Assembly: GCA_014898425.1 (NCBI GenBank)
Contig: RCSZ01000013.1
Location: 868,001 to 932,000, forward strand
DNA length: 64,000 nt
Direction: 5' to 3'
Source of the DNA: Botryotinia globosa
Lineage: Eukaryota > Ascomycota > Leotiomycetes > Helotiales > Sclerotiniaceae
The notes beneath the pieces are model-generated. The model made no database searches, was not told the DNA's origin, and saw nothing but the letters and a program-made list of their open reading frames with translations. Below are positions 23,501-35,027 of the stretch, piece after piece (the first letter of the stretch is position 1; each line of letters starts with the position of its first letter). The translations under genes and the position numbers were made by a program.

Positions 23501-23868
23501 TAGGAAACCCTTTGTGAAGTAGTAAATTCCCACGGCGTGCATAACTCTATACATTACATATATTAGCACAATGCCCCTCCACAGCCCGCCTCAAGGGAAA
23601 CTTACGCCAGCCAAGCCCACCATCCTCCAACTGCCCACCACTCCCTTCTCCATTTATCTCTCTTTGCCTCGTTCAACTCATCTTTCTTATCCTTCTTCCT
23701 GGGCACTTTTGGCACTTTAGGTTGTATTATGTTCCCATCCTTATCCAGCTTCTTCCCCTCTCTTAGTGCCTGTTCCTGAGCTTCCTTGCGCGCTTTTGCT
23801 CTCGCATATTGTGCTGCGAGCGAATCATGGGCGCCAGGTGCTGGCTTTGGATCTACAGTCTTCACCAT
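20552..23868 (-). CDS. GPI13: GPI ethanolamine phosphate transferase 3 (PIG-O/Gpi13)
   Basis: Two exons, 23606-23868 and 20552-23546, with a 59-nt intron (GTAAGT...TATAG), giving 1,085 residues. After a Lys-rich cytosolic N-terminus and one membrane segment spanning the splice (WLAVMHAVGIYYF), the lumenal catalytic domain (about residues 110-420) has the alkaline-phosphatase-superfamily metal motifs VVVIVDALRYDFTVPF, FAHYLGVDHAGHRYGP and MGDHGMDGKGDHGG. The C-terminal 600 residues are a chain of hydrophobic membrane spans. The enzyme adds phosphoethanolamine to the third mannose of the GPI precursor in the ER membrane, the group that later links the anchor to protein. The DALRYDF form and overall size fit PIG-O/Gpi13 rather than the two related transferases Mcd4 and Gpi7. 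No defects seen. Confidence 0.93.
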
Positions 23869-24601
23869 TTTTGCTGGAGCTCGCAGGTCTTTGGTTCGCC
23901 CTTATTAAAATGATCAGACCTTAATCGGGATGGACACTCCCAGAAGATTTTAGGTTCTTCAATTATCAAATATAAAGATATATTCCTAAATAAAATATCA
24001 CGAAGCCATCAATTGAATACCTATGTTTGTGTAGAAAAGAAAAAAAATATTATTGAGGACAAATCATTCAATTGAAAGTAGAGTAATGATGAATGATGTG
24101 CATAAAGCTTCAAGATGAGCTATTTTTTTTCTCGAAGTGTTTCTCGGCTGCCGATTCGTTAGAGCTACTTCTAGCTCGGGAAATCCCCATACTTTCTTAA
24201 ATCTACCTATGGGAAGCTTGTAAACCATTATGGCATATCTGCATGTAGGTCTTGACCAAACGGTATTTGTCTTGAATGCGGAGACAGATCTCGTTGGTTG
24301 GAAAGATCAATCGTATCCATTAAAGTGTCTATCATGCGAGAACGTCGAAGCAATGGTCACATATTCTCCAAGAAGTCAGAATGTCATCAACAACACCAGA
24401 TAGAAATTCAAGATTATATCGCTAACAGATTCCCATGCCCCTTAAACTACAAGTGATGCTCTAAAAGCATTTGATCATTCTTCATCATGGGCCCTTCCTT
24501 GTCCGTTCATTCTTCATACCCATATACCATCATGTTCCGCATTTTCTAACCTTACACATCTCATCAATCTATGCCAAAACCTTTGCAGATGATAGATTCT
24601 C
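23869..24601. other. Intergenic spacer
   Basis: Promoter side of GPI13 and 3' side of VPS68. No coding features, RNA gene or notable repeat seen. Confidence 0.55.
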
Positions 24602-25310
24602 TTAAAGAGCGAGGTTATAGGAGTACTCGTCCTCAATATTTTGCGAGATCCAAAGGACCACCGAACTAAATGATGTCAGCCTTCAACTCCTGATCATTCC
24701 GCCACGAAACCCAACCAGACTGAAATGTAGAACTTACCTCAACATAACCCCAGCATTTGCTCCTACATTTGCAACACCCATTCCCAAAGTAGGCCATTGT
24801 GCACCAGGCACCACATACTTCAAAACCAACACGGCAATACCTCCAGCCAATCCTCCAGCCAAACTAGCAAACCCTAAGAATAGGACTACTCTTGCTTTCC
24901 AAGCGACACCACTTCCACTGTAAGAGAAGGAGTCCGCGGAGAGTCGGGACTTCTCGATTGAGTTGATAATGAGCATTCCGAGAGAAGAGAAGATGAGTGG
25001 GAGCCAATCGATAAATGTGATATGAATTGGGGGATCAGACCCATTGAGGGCCGACTTGGACCAAAGAGCCGCATCGAGAAGGATGAAGAATGAGAGAGAG
25101 AACTATTTGTAGATGTGTTAGTGGAAGCATTTGAAACGCAAATCAGTCGCAGAAGATCGAGCTCTCCGTGGAATCGCAATAACAAACACAAAGCATGAGA
25201 TTGTGAGGCCATCATACCAGAGCTCCCGCAGCATATACACCAGCACCCTTCGCCGTGGCACTATTCATCCATTCCGGCTTTCTGAATTTCCAAAGACGTT
25301 CTTCCGACAT
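24602..25310 (-). CDS. VPS68: Vps68-like membrane protein (TMEM50/UPF0220 family)
   Basis: Three exons: 25218-25310, 24738-25102 and 24602-24665, with introns of 115 and 72 nt. The joined protein is 173 residues. It starts MSEERLWKFRKPEWMNSATAKG and continues with four hydrophobic segments: AGVYAAGAL joined to FSLSFFILLDAALW, then FIDWLPLIFSSLGMLIINSI, VVLFLGFASLAGGLAGGIAVL and the C-terminal VMLSSVVLWISQNIEDEYSYNLAL. The FIDWLP...GMLIINSI block and the ending SQN-EDEY-YNLAL are typical of fungal Vps68. In yeast Vps68 acts with Vps55 in a complex needed for traffic from late endosome to vacuole. The phases at all four splice sites fit exactly. The last coding exon is only 64 nt. Confidence 0.92.
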
Positions 25311-27083
25311 TATTACTTTGCGATTCCGATTATCTGCTCCTTGACCGTTGCTTTCTTGACTTTCGCTCCGCCTTCTCTAAATTTATCCTTTGGCGCTCAA
25401 TTTGGTAATTACTTCTTGTCGAACGATATGTATCGACTGGTGGCGCAACTCGTTTCAAATTTGTAGATGGATATTGTTGTTGGTGTTGCGATGTCATTAG
25501 CTGGGTAGCTGTTTGAATCACAGTCAAGCTTGCGCAATGATAGCTTCAGCCAAGCCCGCTACCGCCGCGCGCTTACATTCATAAGAGTGTGATGATCACG
25601 TGACATGTTAGAGGTTTGCTTGGATTGGGGTTGTCATTCTAGTTTTGTGTATATTGGGTACTTATGCTGAGACGATGATTACGAGATAATGTGGCGAATC
25701 TAAAGTCCTCTCCAATCTCAAATTCTGAATTCTGAATTTGACCGCTACTTAAGAAAAGTATCTACAGGTTTGAGTTGAATATACCCAAAAGATAGACGAG
25801 TCCGATTCAACTCAATACCCAATGCTGGTTATGAAAAGATAAAAGCTCAATAACGGCATTGCATATCAACGACATATCTCCCTCTCCCACAGTCTTGAAA
25901 CTTTCGATTGTGAAAACACCTCCTCCGTCCAATCAACCACTTCAGCCGTGAAACAACTGTGACATCGAAAGCCATCACCACATGACTTGTCCCACCAGCC
26001 TCATCAGCCCTCTCCAGCTTCCAGGTCCCCTCCAACCTTGGAAACGACTTGCCATGCGCCTTCTGGCGCCTTGTGGCGCCTTGATGAGTTTATTTCCCAA
26101 CGATCAAGATAATCCCCAGCCAAAACCAATCATCCCGTGTAACCCCACGGCCGTCGACTCGCCAAGCTTTTCAAGGAGCTAAAGGGATGATTGATCGCGA
26201 CTAGATTATTGGATGGGTTGATATCAAATGCCTGATTGTGCTTGTTCCGTTGCACGGGGAGCGCAAGATGCAGGTTTATAGGAAGCTAATGTATGGTTAT
26301 AAGATTTGAAACGAAGCCACGCGAGGTTAATTTTGACCTTGGATGAAATGAACTTCAAGAGATAGGTACATAACGAGATGAATACTTTGTAGCGTGTGGC
26401 GAAGGATAGTAAAGACCAAGGCTTGAAAATCCATATGTGTACTTGTGTTGCTACGCCGCCAACAGTTGGTAGTAATATGTATTTTAGTCTTGAATTCTCA
26501 GCCCTGAAGAAGCCTTCGTTCCCTTTTCTTGTTTTGCAGGCAATGCATGCATGGTATGACTAGAAGTCAAGGTTAATATTGATTGATCAACGGTTTTGTA
26601 ATATCTCGAATTCTTCATTTTGGTGACGGGTAAATATCTGACTGCTGATATACCATTCGCCAAGCACATGTCGGTACTGTACTCTGTACAATATTCACAG
26701 TCTGTGGTCACTGATGAGATTACAAGATTGATATGTTGAGATTACCCCTCTGATAATGATAATCCTGGTTCACTTACATAGACTTCCCCTTTTCCGGAGA
26801 TGTCATGCAAGTAGGAAAGAATGAATTGGCGGTGGAGACTCAAAGGGAAACCCCCATAATGATACATACAGTACTCAGGGATTTAGGGGGTTCAGGGAGC
26901 GACGCAAGCGAAATTTGATGGAAAGATGAAATGGACATCTAGAATCGAATTGGAGACTTGGGGGCAGAGTGAGAGTAAGACTGTTGGACCAATGTGGATG
27001 TGAAGGATTTCCTGGTATGAGATGTGATTGATTGGTATTTACCAAGATATATATCCTCAGCAGTACTCGATTAGTTTGCATGC

Positions 27084-27107
27084 GTGTGTGTGTGTGTGTG
27101 TGTGTGT
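27084..27107. repeat. (GT)n microsatellite
   Basis: About twelve perfect GT units. Confidence 0.95.
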
Positions 27108-27983
27108 TAAACTCGTGGCGAAGCGTTGCATATGAATCAAAAGTTCAAGAATAGAATACCGAATAGCAGAGATAGGCTAGCTGACTGTATTTTTGACTTG
27201 GAGGTATCATCCATCTGAGTTATATTAATGTTGGGCTTCTGTCTATTTTGATGGAACGATTCAGACATCAGATACAATGCGATTAAGCCAATCTCATAAG
27301 AGTAGTAATCTGCAATTATCATATGGTATCATGACTTGCCATTGATGCACATGGGACATGGGACATCGCCAACATCGTTATCTTGATCTATTGAGAATCT
27401 CCCATAGCGAATTCCTAGTACACAGCATTGTCTATAGACTGACTGAAGGCACGCGTTTCTTTTGTGCCATTGTTCCCGTCGTCATCGAACAAAGGATTGT
27501 ATGTATGTAGTAGGTATGTACGGCAGGAAGGTAGATGGAAAGAATCCCCTTTTGACTAACTCCTTTTGAAACGATAATAGATTACCTAGGTATCTATTTA
27601 TTTGACTTCTCCATATATGGTATTTAATACATGGATGGATACCCCAAACATGCATGAAATAAGCCACTATTCAAACCGATCCATCAGTGAATCATTGTCG
27701 AGTGCTCCGGCTTTTGATATATCCATATGAGATGGTTTAAATATTCACTATAAATGTTGAATTGGATGGATGAGAATCATGGGATTGAAAGGAGAAGTAC
27801 CGCACAAGATTTCTTCTAGCTAGTATAGTTTTTCTAGTTTTTCTAGTTCTTCTGGTTCTTCTAGTTCTTCTAGTTCTTCGACTCTTCTTCTAGATCCCCT
27901 CGATAGTTCATCTAGTCCTTCTCTGTTGTTTATACCAATCTCGGTACACCTGTCTACATGTACATATATAAATACATACTTGG

Positions 27984-28181
27984 GTATACATATACATATA
28001 CATATATACATACATATACATATATACATACATATACATATATACATATACATACATATACATATATACATACATATACATATATACATACATATACATA
28101 TATACATACATATACATATATACATACATATACATATATACATACATATACATATAAATACACATATATATACATACCTAG
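27984..28181. repeat. ACATATAC/ACATAC microsatellite
   Basis: About 200 nt of alternating CATATACATATA and CATACATATACA units. It is open in several frames on both strands only because of its period. Confidence 0.95.
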
Positions 28182-28613
28182 ATACACACACACACATATA
28201 TACACATCCACATCCACATCCACCTTCTCTCCTTTTCTCTCTCTCTCTCCCATCTCCCATCTCTTCTGGACTTATCGCGCTCGCTCACTATCGGCATTTT
28301 TTCTCCAGGGTCCCACCCAAATTTCGGCTAGACAGCTCTCTTGACGTTAGGATTGGATGACTGATTGATGGGATTTGATTGATAAACTCACTTATTACCA
28401 CGCAGACCAGGAGACCAGGACAGGAGGGAGACCAGGAGGACCAAGGAGGACCAAGGAGGACCAAGGGCGGGTTTCAGGGAAGGAAGGACTAGGGAGTCGG
28501 TAGGATAAGCTTACCATGTACCAAATTCAGGGCAAAGACTTTAGGTGCAGATTGTAGTGTACGTACTAGGTAATACGTGAAATAAGTGAAGTTAAGTGTA
28601 TTTATTATTATTA

Positions 28614-28690
28614 TAATAAGTGGTAATAAGTGTAATAAGTGTAATAAATGTAATAAGTGTAATAAGTGTAATAAGTGTAATAAGTGTAAT
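28614..28690. repeat. 9-nt tandem repeat (TAATAAGTG)n
   Basis: About eight near-perfect 9-nt units, with one TAATAAATG variant. Because the unit is a multiple of three it reads as CNK repeats in one frame. Confidence 0.9.
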
Positions 28691-29173
28691 CAGTTTGCAA
28701 TAAATCTTTTTCACGACTTTACTACTTTACTACTTTACTTACTCAACACCACCACCACCACCACCATCACTTATTCTACTCACTACTTACTCACTACCCA
28801 CCACTCACTCACTCATCCAGTCTTTCAATCTTTCAATCTTTCAACCTCCCTATCTGTCTGCCTATCTATCTATCGATTCAATTCAACTCTAATTCCAACG
28901 TCATCTCCATCTCCATCTCCTTAATAATCTCATATCTCCAGAATTATCTCTTCTCGCTCCTCTCCACACGGCGCATAACCTCTCAATATCAACAACGATA
29001 ACAGCAACAACAACAACAACAACAAACAAAACAACCCAAATTACCACCTACCTACTCACCTACACACGTCAAATCTCTTCGGGAAATTCCTCATCAACAG
29101 CTATCAAAACTGTGAGACTTTCATCGACTTATCTAAATAAGTATTTACAACAATACTTGAATAATCGCCAGTC

Positions 29174-30976
29174 ATGGCAGGAAAGTAAGTCATGCTTCCA
29201 AATTCCCCTTTTGGTCTTAATCCTCTGTTATCAAGTTCATCTCCCACCTCCAATTCGATTGACTTCAATTAATTCTGCGAATAATACTAACTTTCATACC
29301 TCTAGCCCATTGGGCTCTGCCTTTAAATCTTTCTGGCATACTATGACCAGTTATGATCGTCGTATGTTGATACCAAAACTCCCCGAGAAACTTTAGTCTC
29401 TCTGCTAACCAAAATAATCCAATAAACAGACTCGTCGTATGATTCTCCATATAGAACTGGCGGACATGTTCCTCTCGCACAAAGTCGACATGAACCTTTA
29501 ACCTCAGTTGCAACAACAGCTTCAGAATCACGCGCAGATTTGAATTCCCCCTATTTTGAAGATGCAGGTCGACAATCGACATCTGCACTCAATAGCAACG
29601 CTTACCCAAGTTCGCCATTTGCTCCTCCCGCAAGTCCAGGTCCACAATCTCCATATTCACCAGGAATGAGATCATCTACACTCCAGCGACAATCTACGCA
29701 AGAAAATTTTGAGAATGTTACACCAGGAGAAATTCAATTGCAAGCTTTCCAAGAGGGTCTCCCTCCACCACCACCAGTTGGACACTCCTGGAAGAGAATC
29801 GATCGATGGGCCGAGGGTAATTATGAAGAATTGTTCGATCAACTCTGCGAGGGATGCACAAACAATGATTTGAATGAATTGGAGCATCAATTGGACTGTT
29901 CTCTTCCAATGGAAGTTCGAGAATCGATGCAACTTCACGATGGACAAGAACGTGGTGGTCTACCTACGGGAATTATTTTTGGCTCCATGTTGCTGGATTG
30001 TGAGGAAATCGTACAAGAGTGGGAAAATTGGAAAAAGGTCAACCAGGAATATCTTACAGAGTCATCTTCTTATAGACCTTCAATTCCACCAAAGGCATTA
30101 GGTGGTAGCTCATCTTCGTCATCGAAGCAACCTGCAAATGCACAAAATCCCTACTGGAGACAAGATTTATTGGCCCGCCAGGATTCTCAACCTCCTAATG
30201 CCATTCAAAAGGTTTACGCTCATCCCGCTTGGATTCCTCTCGTTCGAGATTGGGGTGGAAACAACTTGGCAGTCGATTTGGCACCAGGACCAGCTGGTAA
30301 ATGGGGTCAAGTTATTCTATTTGGTCGCGATTACGATTGCAAATATGTCGTCGCACGATCATGGTCTGCTTTCTTGGCTACTGTCGCAGATGATCTCAGT
30401 AGTGGTAAATGGTTTGTGGATGAAGAAACCAACGAGCTCAAATTGAAGGAATTCAAGTCAGGAAAAGTTGAACCTGGTTACTTTGATATTTTAAGATGGA
30501 GAATGGATCAGAAGTATGGTCGCAAGAATGTGCGAAGAAGATCGGCGCCACCCGTCGATGGTAATGGAGGATCCCCGTCTGGATCTCCTTACGCAAGCCC
30601 AGCTGCCGAAATTGGTGAGCCACGCGGACGTTCTATGCAACGCTTCTCAGGAGCTTCACCAATTCCAAGTCCAAATCGTCCTGGTTATGGAAAATCAAGT
30701 CCTTTAGCTCAAGTTGCTGAAGAAGGTTCCGGATCAGGAATGAAGGTCAGCACCATAGATATTCCCGCTACGAAACTTGTCGATGTTCAAACCCCAAGAC
30801 CAAGTGAGGAAAACAAATCTTCGGACCGACCATTTATCGAATCCGAATCACCGAACGAGAACAAAGAAAATGAAAAAGCCGGTGAAAAAGTTACAGGATT
30901 GGGACTAGTCTCAGGAACTTCTGAGAAGGAAACCCATGCTGATGATGAATCTGCGATGAAGACAATTGAAATCTAA
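29174..30976 (+). CDS. KNR4: Knr4/Smi1 cell-wall synthesis regulator
   Basis: Three exons: 29174-29184 (11 nt), 29306-29361 (56 nt) and 29430-30976, giving 537 residues; phases agree at both introns (GTAAGT...CTCTAG and GTATGT...AACAG). The N-terminus after splicing reads MAGNPLGSAFKSFWHTMTSYDRH, followed by SSYDSPYRTGGHVPL, the typical fungal Knr4 opening. The SMI1/KNR4 domain covers about residues 140-350 (HSWKRIDRWAEGNYEEL...QLHDGQERGGLPTGIIFG...HPAWIPLVRDWGGNNLAVD). The N- and C-terminal flanks are Ser/Pro-rich and probably disordered, as in yeast, where Knr4 is a hub protein linking the cell-wall integrity MAP kinase pathway, calcineurin and glucan/chitin synthase expression. The tiny first coding exon is easy to miss. 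Confidence 0.93.
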
Positions 30977-33900
30977 TGCCAATGCCAACATACTATTGAG
31001 TTTGTTAATTGCATTTCGGGGATTCTTTCGCATTGCATGAGGCGTTTGGGCGTGCGTTGGTAGAGATTCATAATAAGAAATTCGAGATTCTTTTTTTTTT
31101 CTTCTCTTTTTTTTTCAATCTTGTCTCAATGGCATGATATGTATGGCTGCGTGGAAAGGTAATGTTCTGCGAGCTAGTTTCTTCCTTTATGAATATACAG
31201 TTTGAGGGAGGGTCTGTGGGAGAGAAAAAGGGTAGTTGGAGCGTATATTTGTGGATGTGTGTATGATGAGCGAAAATTCACATGCGATTGCGATGGGTGA
31301 TGGAGGGTAGAATGTTGGGGGGTGTAGGTAGGAGATGGATGTATGTGGATGGGATGTGTGTGGATGGAGTAGGGATGAATAACAACAACTTACTTACCTA
31401 CTTGCTTTCCCGCTTTCATGTTGTTGAATGTTTGAAATGTGTGAAATGGTTTTGATGGTTTTTGATTGGAAAAGATATGTGTGTGTATATGGTATGAGTT
31501 TGATAGTATAGACCTCTGGAATCTGTTTAAAGGGGTAAGTGTAGTGGTGGTGGTGGTGATAGGAATAGAAGAGAGGGAAAGGAGGAAGGGAAGGGAAGGG
31601 AAGGGACGGGAATGGATAGATATATAAATAGATTGTATAAGATGTATAGATGTATAGATGTATATGTATAGCTATATAGATATATAGATTAGAGATGTAT
31701 AAGATGTATAGATGTATAGAGAATGTATGATGTATAAGATTTCGATGTATAGATGTAATAGATGTATAGTAAATATAAAATAGATAAATATATCATATAT
31801 ATATATAAATATATAAATATATAAATATAAATATATAAAATATATAAATATATAAATATATAAATAATATAATATATAAATATATAAATATATAAATATA
31901 TAAAATATAAATATATAAATAAATAAAGAAATAATAAATAGATAGATAAATAATAAATATATCATAAATAAATATATAGATAAAAAATGAGTATTACTAA
32001 CTAATGATTATTTTTTATAATTTAATAATTTTCTGAGTGAGAGAAGAGGGGAATTATCTTTATCTAATAGTTCACTTTGAATGTGATATTATATGATCTA
32101 ATGTTGTGTTATTTGATGTAATGTGATGTGATGTGAGTTATGAGAGATACTCTGTTCTCTTTATTTTTTTTATTTTTTTTATTTTTTTTTCTCTTTTTTT
32201 TCTTTTTCTTTTTTCTACTGCCTCATCGCCTCTTTATTAGAGCTTGGGATTAAAAGAGGGGAGTTTGTTTGAGAGTCGGGGTGTGAGTGTGAGGTGGATG
32301 TTGGATTTGGATGGCGTGGGGGTGGTGATGGGGTTTGGTTTGGCTTGGGTTGGTAATGGGTTTGGTTTGGTTTGTTTGGCGGAGGTGGTTGTTGATGTTG
32401 TTGTTGAGATAGTTGTTGTAGTCGTGGGAGTTGAGGGGAGAAAGGGGAGGGGATTAGAGAGTGGCTGGGTAGATGGAGGGATATGGAGAGTGGGTGGGAT
32501 GGGATGGGTTGTGATGGAGTTGGAGTTGGAATGTGGATGTGGGTGTGGGTGTGAAGGAGAGGCGCGGGGAGAGGGGAGAGACAGGGAGTGGGAAATAGGG
32601 TTTAGGAGATAGAAAGGATGATGATGAAAAGAGGAGAGGAGAGATGAGTAATGAGAGGCCTGGGACTTGGGACTTGGAGCATGCGAAACAACCCGCGAGT
32701 ACGAGGGAGAATGGGTTGATAAAGATATACAAATAAGCTTTTGGATTCTGAGTTTACTATGATGGGATTGGGGTGAGTACAATTACTGACTCGCATTATT
32801 ATGAGGTTTGAGTTTGGGGGTTGGGAGCTAATGCTTTGGAAGACCGTCGTGTAGAGGAATGGAATTGCTCAAGTAGGAGGTGAGATTTGAAGGGGGAAGG
32901 GGGCGTTGTACAGAGGTGTATGAAGGTGAATAGAGTTTGATTGTGGATTTGTTGTATAGATTTGTTGGTATACATTCTTTGCTATGAGGTTAGGTGTAGA
33001 GAGATACGAAATGAGAATGGGAAAATTGGGAGAGAATCATTAACTTTGGAGTGGTGGTCTCACTACCAGCAATCAGTATATCTCCACTGGTTTTCTCATT
33101 TCGATAGACATGAAATTATGAATATGAGCACCAAAATCGGAGAACTATGTAATGAGATCTGAATGTTTCTGGTCTCTTGATGGCCTCGAATTTAAACGTT
33201 CGTGGTTACAGTCATCAATGGATTTACTATAGGCAGATGGGTTTTTGGCGAACGATTTTAAGCGATTGGAATATAGGTTTAAGCAATCCTCAAAAAGGAA
33301 TAGTGGCTACCTCCAGGGCTATCCAAGGAAAGGGAAGCGAGTACAAGTTTTTGCTTGTCTGATCCCATGAGTGAATGGCAGTCCGAAGCTACAGAAGTGA
33401 GGGCGTCTCGTCTCTTCTTTCATCCAAAAGCTCCATGAATGCGGGTACTACCGAACCACCAGGAATAATGCACTCATGCGCAATTTCTTGATCTTATTCA
33501 GTAATTCGCGGAATTCGCATGACTGATCGCGTACATGTTTTGGGTGGGCCGTTAGGAGAGCTTTCTTGGATTCGTCAACTCCATGAGCTTGACTTGAGGT
33601 TGTACATGCATGACCAGTGTTGCCGCTGACGATCGTTTCTCCTCTTATTGCGGCTGGCCGTCTCGTTGGCAGGCAATCCTTGAATGACGCCATTACGAGT
33701 GAGTTATGAGCACTTGTCTGATGGTATCAAATTGTAACTTTACATAATAATGATGCTGATTGACACAGTAGAGGGCCCAGAGTCTTCATAGTATGAGTAA
33801 ATATTATTGTATGCAAAGGAGACTTCCACATTAACCTTAGACTCGAGCAGCTCTGTAAGACTAACCCAGGGAAATATATCGAGATGATCTCATTCATATG

Positions 33901-34379
33901 TGTTTATAGAGAAATTCCAGATTCCCAAATAAGAAATTGTAATTTTACGTAGGAAAGTCATGAAAATCAAATGTGTAGGTAGTAATAGATGATTGATCTA
34001 TCAACCATAGAAGGCTGTTGTTATTGGTAGAAGGAAATGTATGACTAAGCAGTCCAGTATTCTCCCACCGCCAAAATTCTGCCTCATGCCCTGCCAAAAA
34101 AAGTCTCGACTGGAAGCATCTCGAAGTTAGTAGACATGAATAGACAAATTTAATAGTCATCTCATACAAAAGAGAAGAAAACTTTTTAGATACGATTTTA
34201 CTCAAAATTACAATCTTCTCTTGATCTCATCTACACTTTTTGGGGGAATAAATATTTTCTTGTTCAATATACTAAAAACCTTTTCGGCGCAAAGCAATCT
34301 CACCTGCCGATTCTCGATTTTTCGATCATACGAATCTACACAACTTCCAGTTCTAGAAAGAATATAGACATCTGCCATC
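30977..34379. other. Long spacer with low-complexity DNA
   Basis: 3' region of KNR4 followed by GT/GGA-rich, poly-T and AT-rich simple sequence. The Ser/Pro/His-rich frame on the minus strand at 32237-32782 and its plus-strand partner reflect GT-rich low complexity. No gene recognised. Confidence 0.55.
31628..31985. repeat. AT-rich simple repeat (TATAGATG, AAATATAT types)
   Basis: About 360 nt of degenerate short-period AT repeats such as GTATAGAT and AATATATA. Confidence 0.9.
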
Positions 34380-35027
34380 ATGGCCATGCCACCAGCTATG
34401 AACGAACTCCTCAAATGGAGTGTAGAGAACTCTACTGCCACCGCCGCCGATCCTAACACACCCCCTCCACAAACCAGAGCACTCCCAGCGGATGCCATGA
34501 ATGTGTTATTTGGTGGTCCTAGTGACGCCGACCTCATGAAGGCTTCCATATGGGCTGTTCAATCTACCGATCCCGAAGTCACTATTGAAGACAAAGTTAT
34601 TGCATTTGACAACTTCGAACAACTTATTGAGAACCTCGATAATGCCAACAACATCGAGGTACTCGAGTTATGGAAACCTTTATTGGAGTTTTTGGGACAT
34701 GAGGAAAAGGAAATCAGGAAAATGGCTGCTTGGTGCATAGGAACAGCAGTGCAGAATAATGAGAAGAGTCAGAAATCTATGTTGAAGGAAGGAGGTGTGC
34801 CACTTTTGGTCAAGATGTGTGTCGATGAGAAGGAGGAGAAGGACGTTAGGAGAAAGGCCGTTTATGCTTTGAGTAGTGCGATCCGAAATTTCCAGGAGGG
34901 AATGGATGCTGCGACTGAAGAGTTGGGCAAATTGGGAAGAAGCAGTGAGAAGATTGATGCGGCAGATATGGATGCCTGCGATGTCTTGATTGGGGGATTA
35001 AGGGAGGAGGCTGCAAATGCAGCATGA
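34380..35027 (+). CDS. FES1: Hsp70 nucleotide exchange factor Fes1
   Basis: A single exon of 215 codons. The start MNELLKWSVENSTA (here preceded by MAMPPA) and the helical armadillo-type repeats (AFDNFEQLIENLDNANNIE, EIRKMAAWCIGTAVQNN, KAVYALSSAIRNFQEG) are those of fungal Fes1, the cytosolic homologue of HspBP1. It releases ADP from Hsp70 (Ssa), promoting substrate release and proteasomal clearance of misfolded proteins. Length agrees with other filamentous fungi, which are shorter than yeast (290 aa). An ATG six bases downstream is an alternative start. The sequence TTCTAGAA at 34351-34358 resembles a heat-shock element but is only about 22 nt from the start and may lie in the leader. Confidence 0.93.
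   Translation: MAMPPAMNELLKWSVENSTATAADPNTPPPQTRALPADAMNVLFGGPSDADLMKASIWAVQSTDPEVTIEDKVIAFDNFEQLIENLDNANNIEVLELWKPLLEFLGHEEKEIRKMAAWCIGTAVQNNEKSQKSMLKEGGVPLLVKMCVDEKEEKDVRRKAVYALSSAIRNFQEGMDAATEELGKLGRSSEKIDAADMDACDVLIGGLREEAANAA

Larger units (their letters stand above)
25311..29173. other. Long repeat-rich spacer upstream of KNR4
   Basis: No supported gene in 3.9 kb. It includes three near-repeats of GGCGCCTT around 26,056-26,084, a (GT)n tract, one TACCTAGGTA palindrome at 27583-27592, a long ACATATAC-type repeat, a 9-nt tandem repeat and CAC triplets. Open frames over the repeats on both strands are artefacts. The last few hundred bases are probably promoter and 5' UTR of KNR4. Confidence 0.6.

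Noticed and set aside
27820..28360. Several open frames of 85-146 codons on both strands
   Set aside because: They are translations of an ACATATAC microsatellite, open in many frames by periodicity.
27958..28690. CRISPR-like repeats
   Set aside because: Contiguous microsatellites without spacers, and the DNA is eukaryotic.
32237..32782. 181-codon Ser/Pro/His-rich minus-strand frame
   Set aside because: Low-complexity GT-rich DNA, overlapped by an equally long frame on the other strand.
34351..34358. Heat-shock element TTCTAGAA before FES1
   Set aside because: Regulation by Hsf1 would be sensible for this co-chaperone, but the site is only about 22 nt from the start codon and has just two good units, so it is not listed as a regulatory feature.
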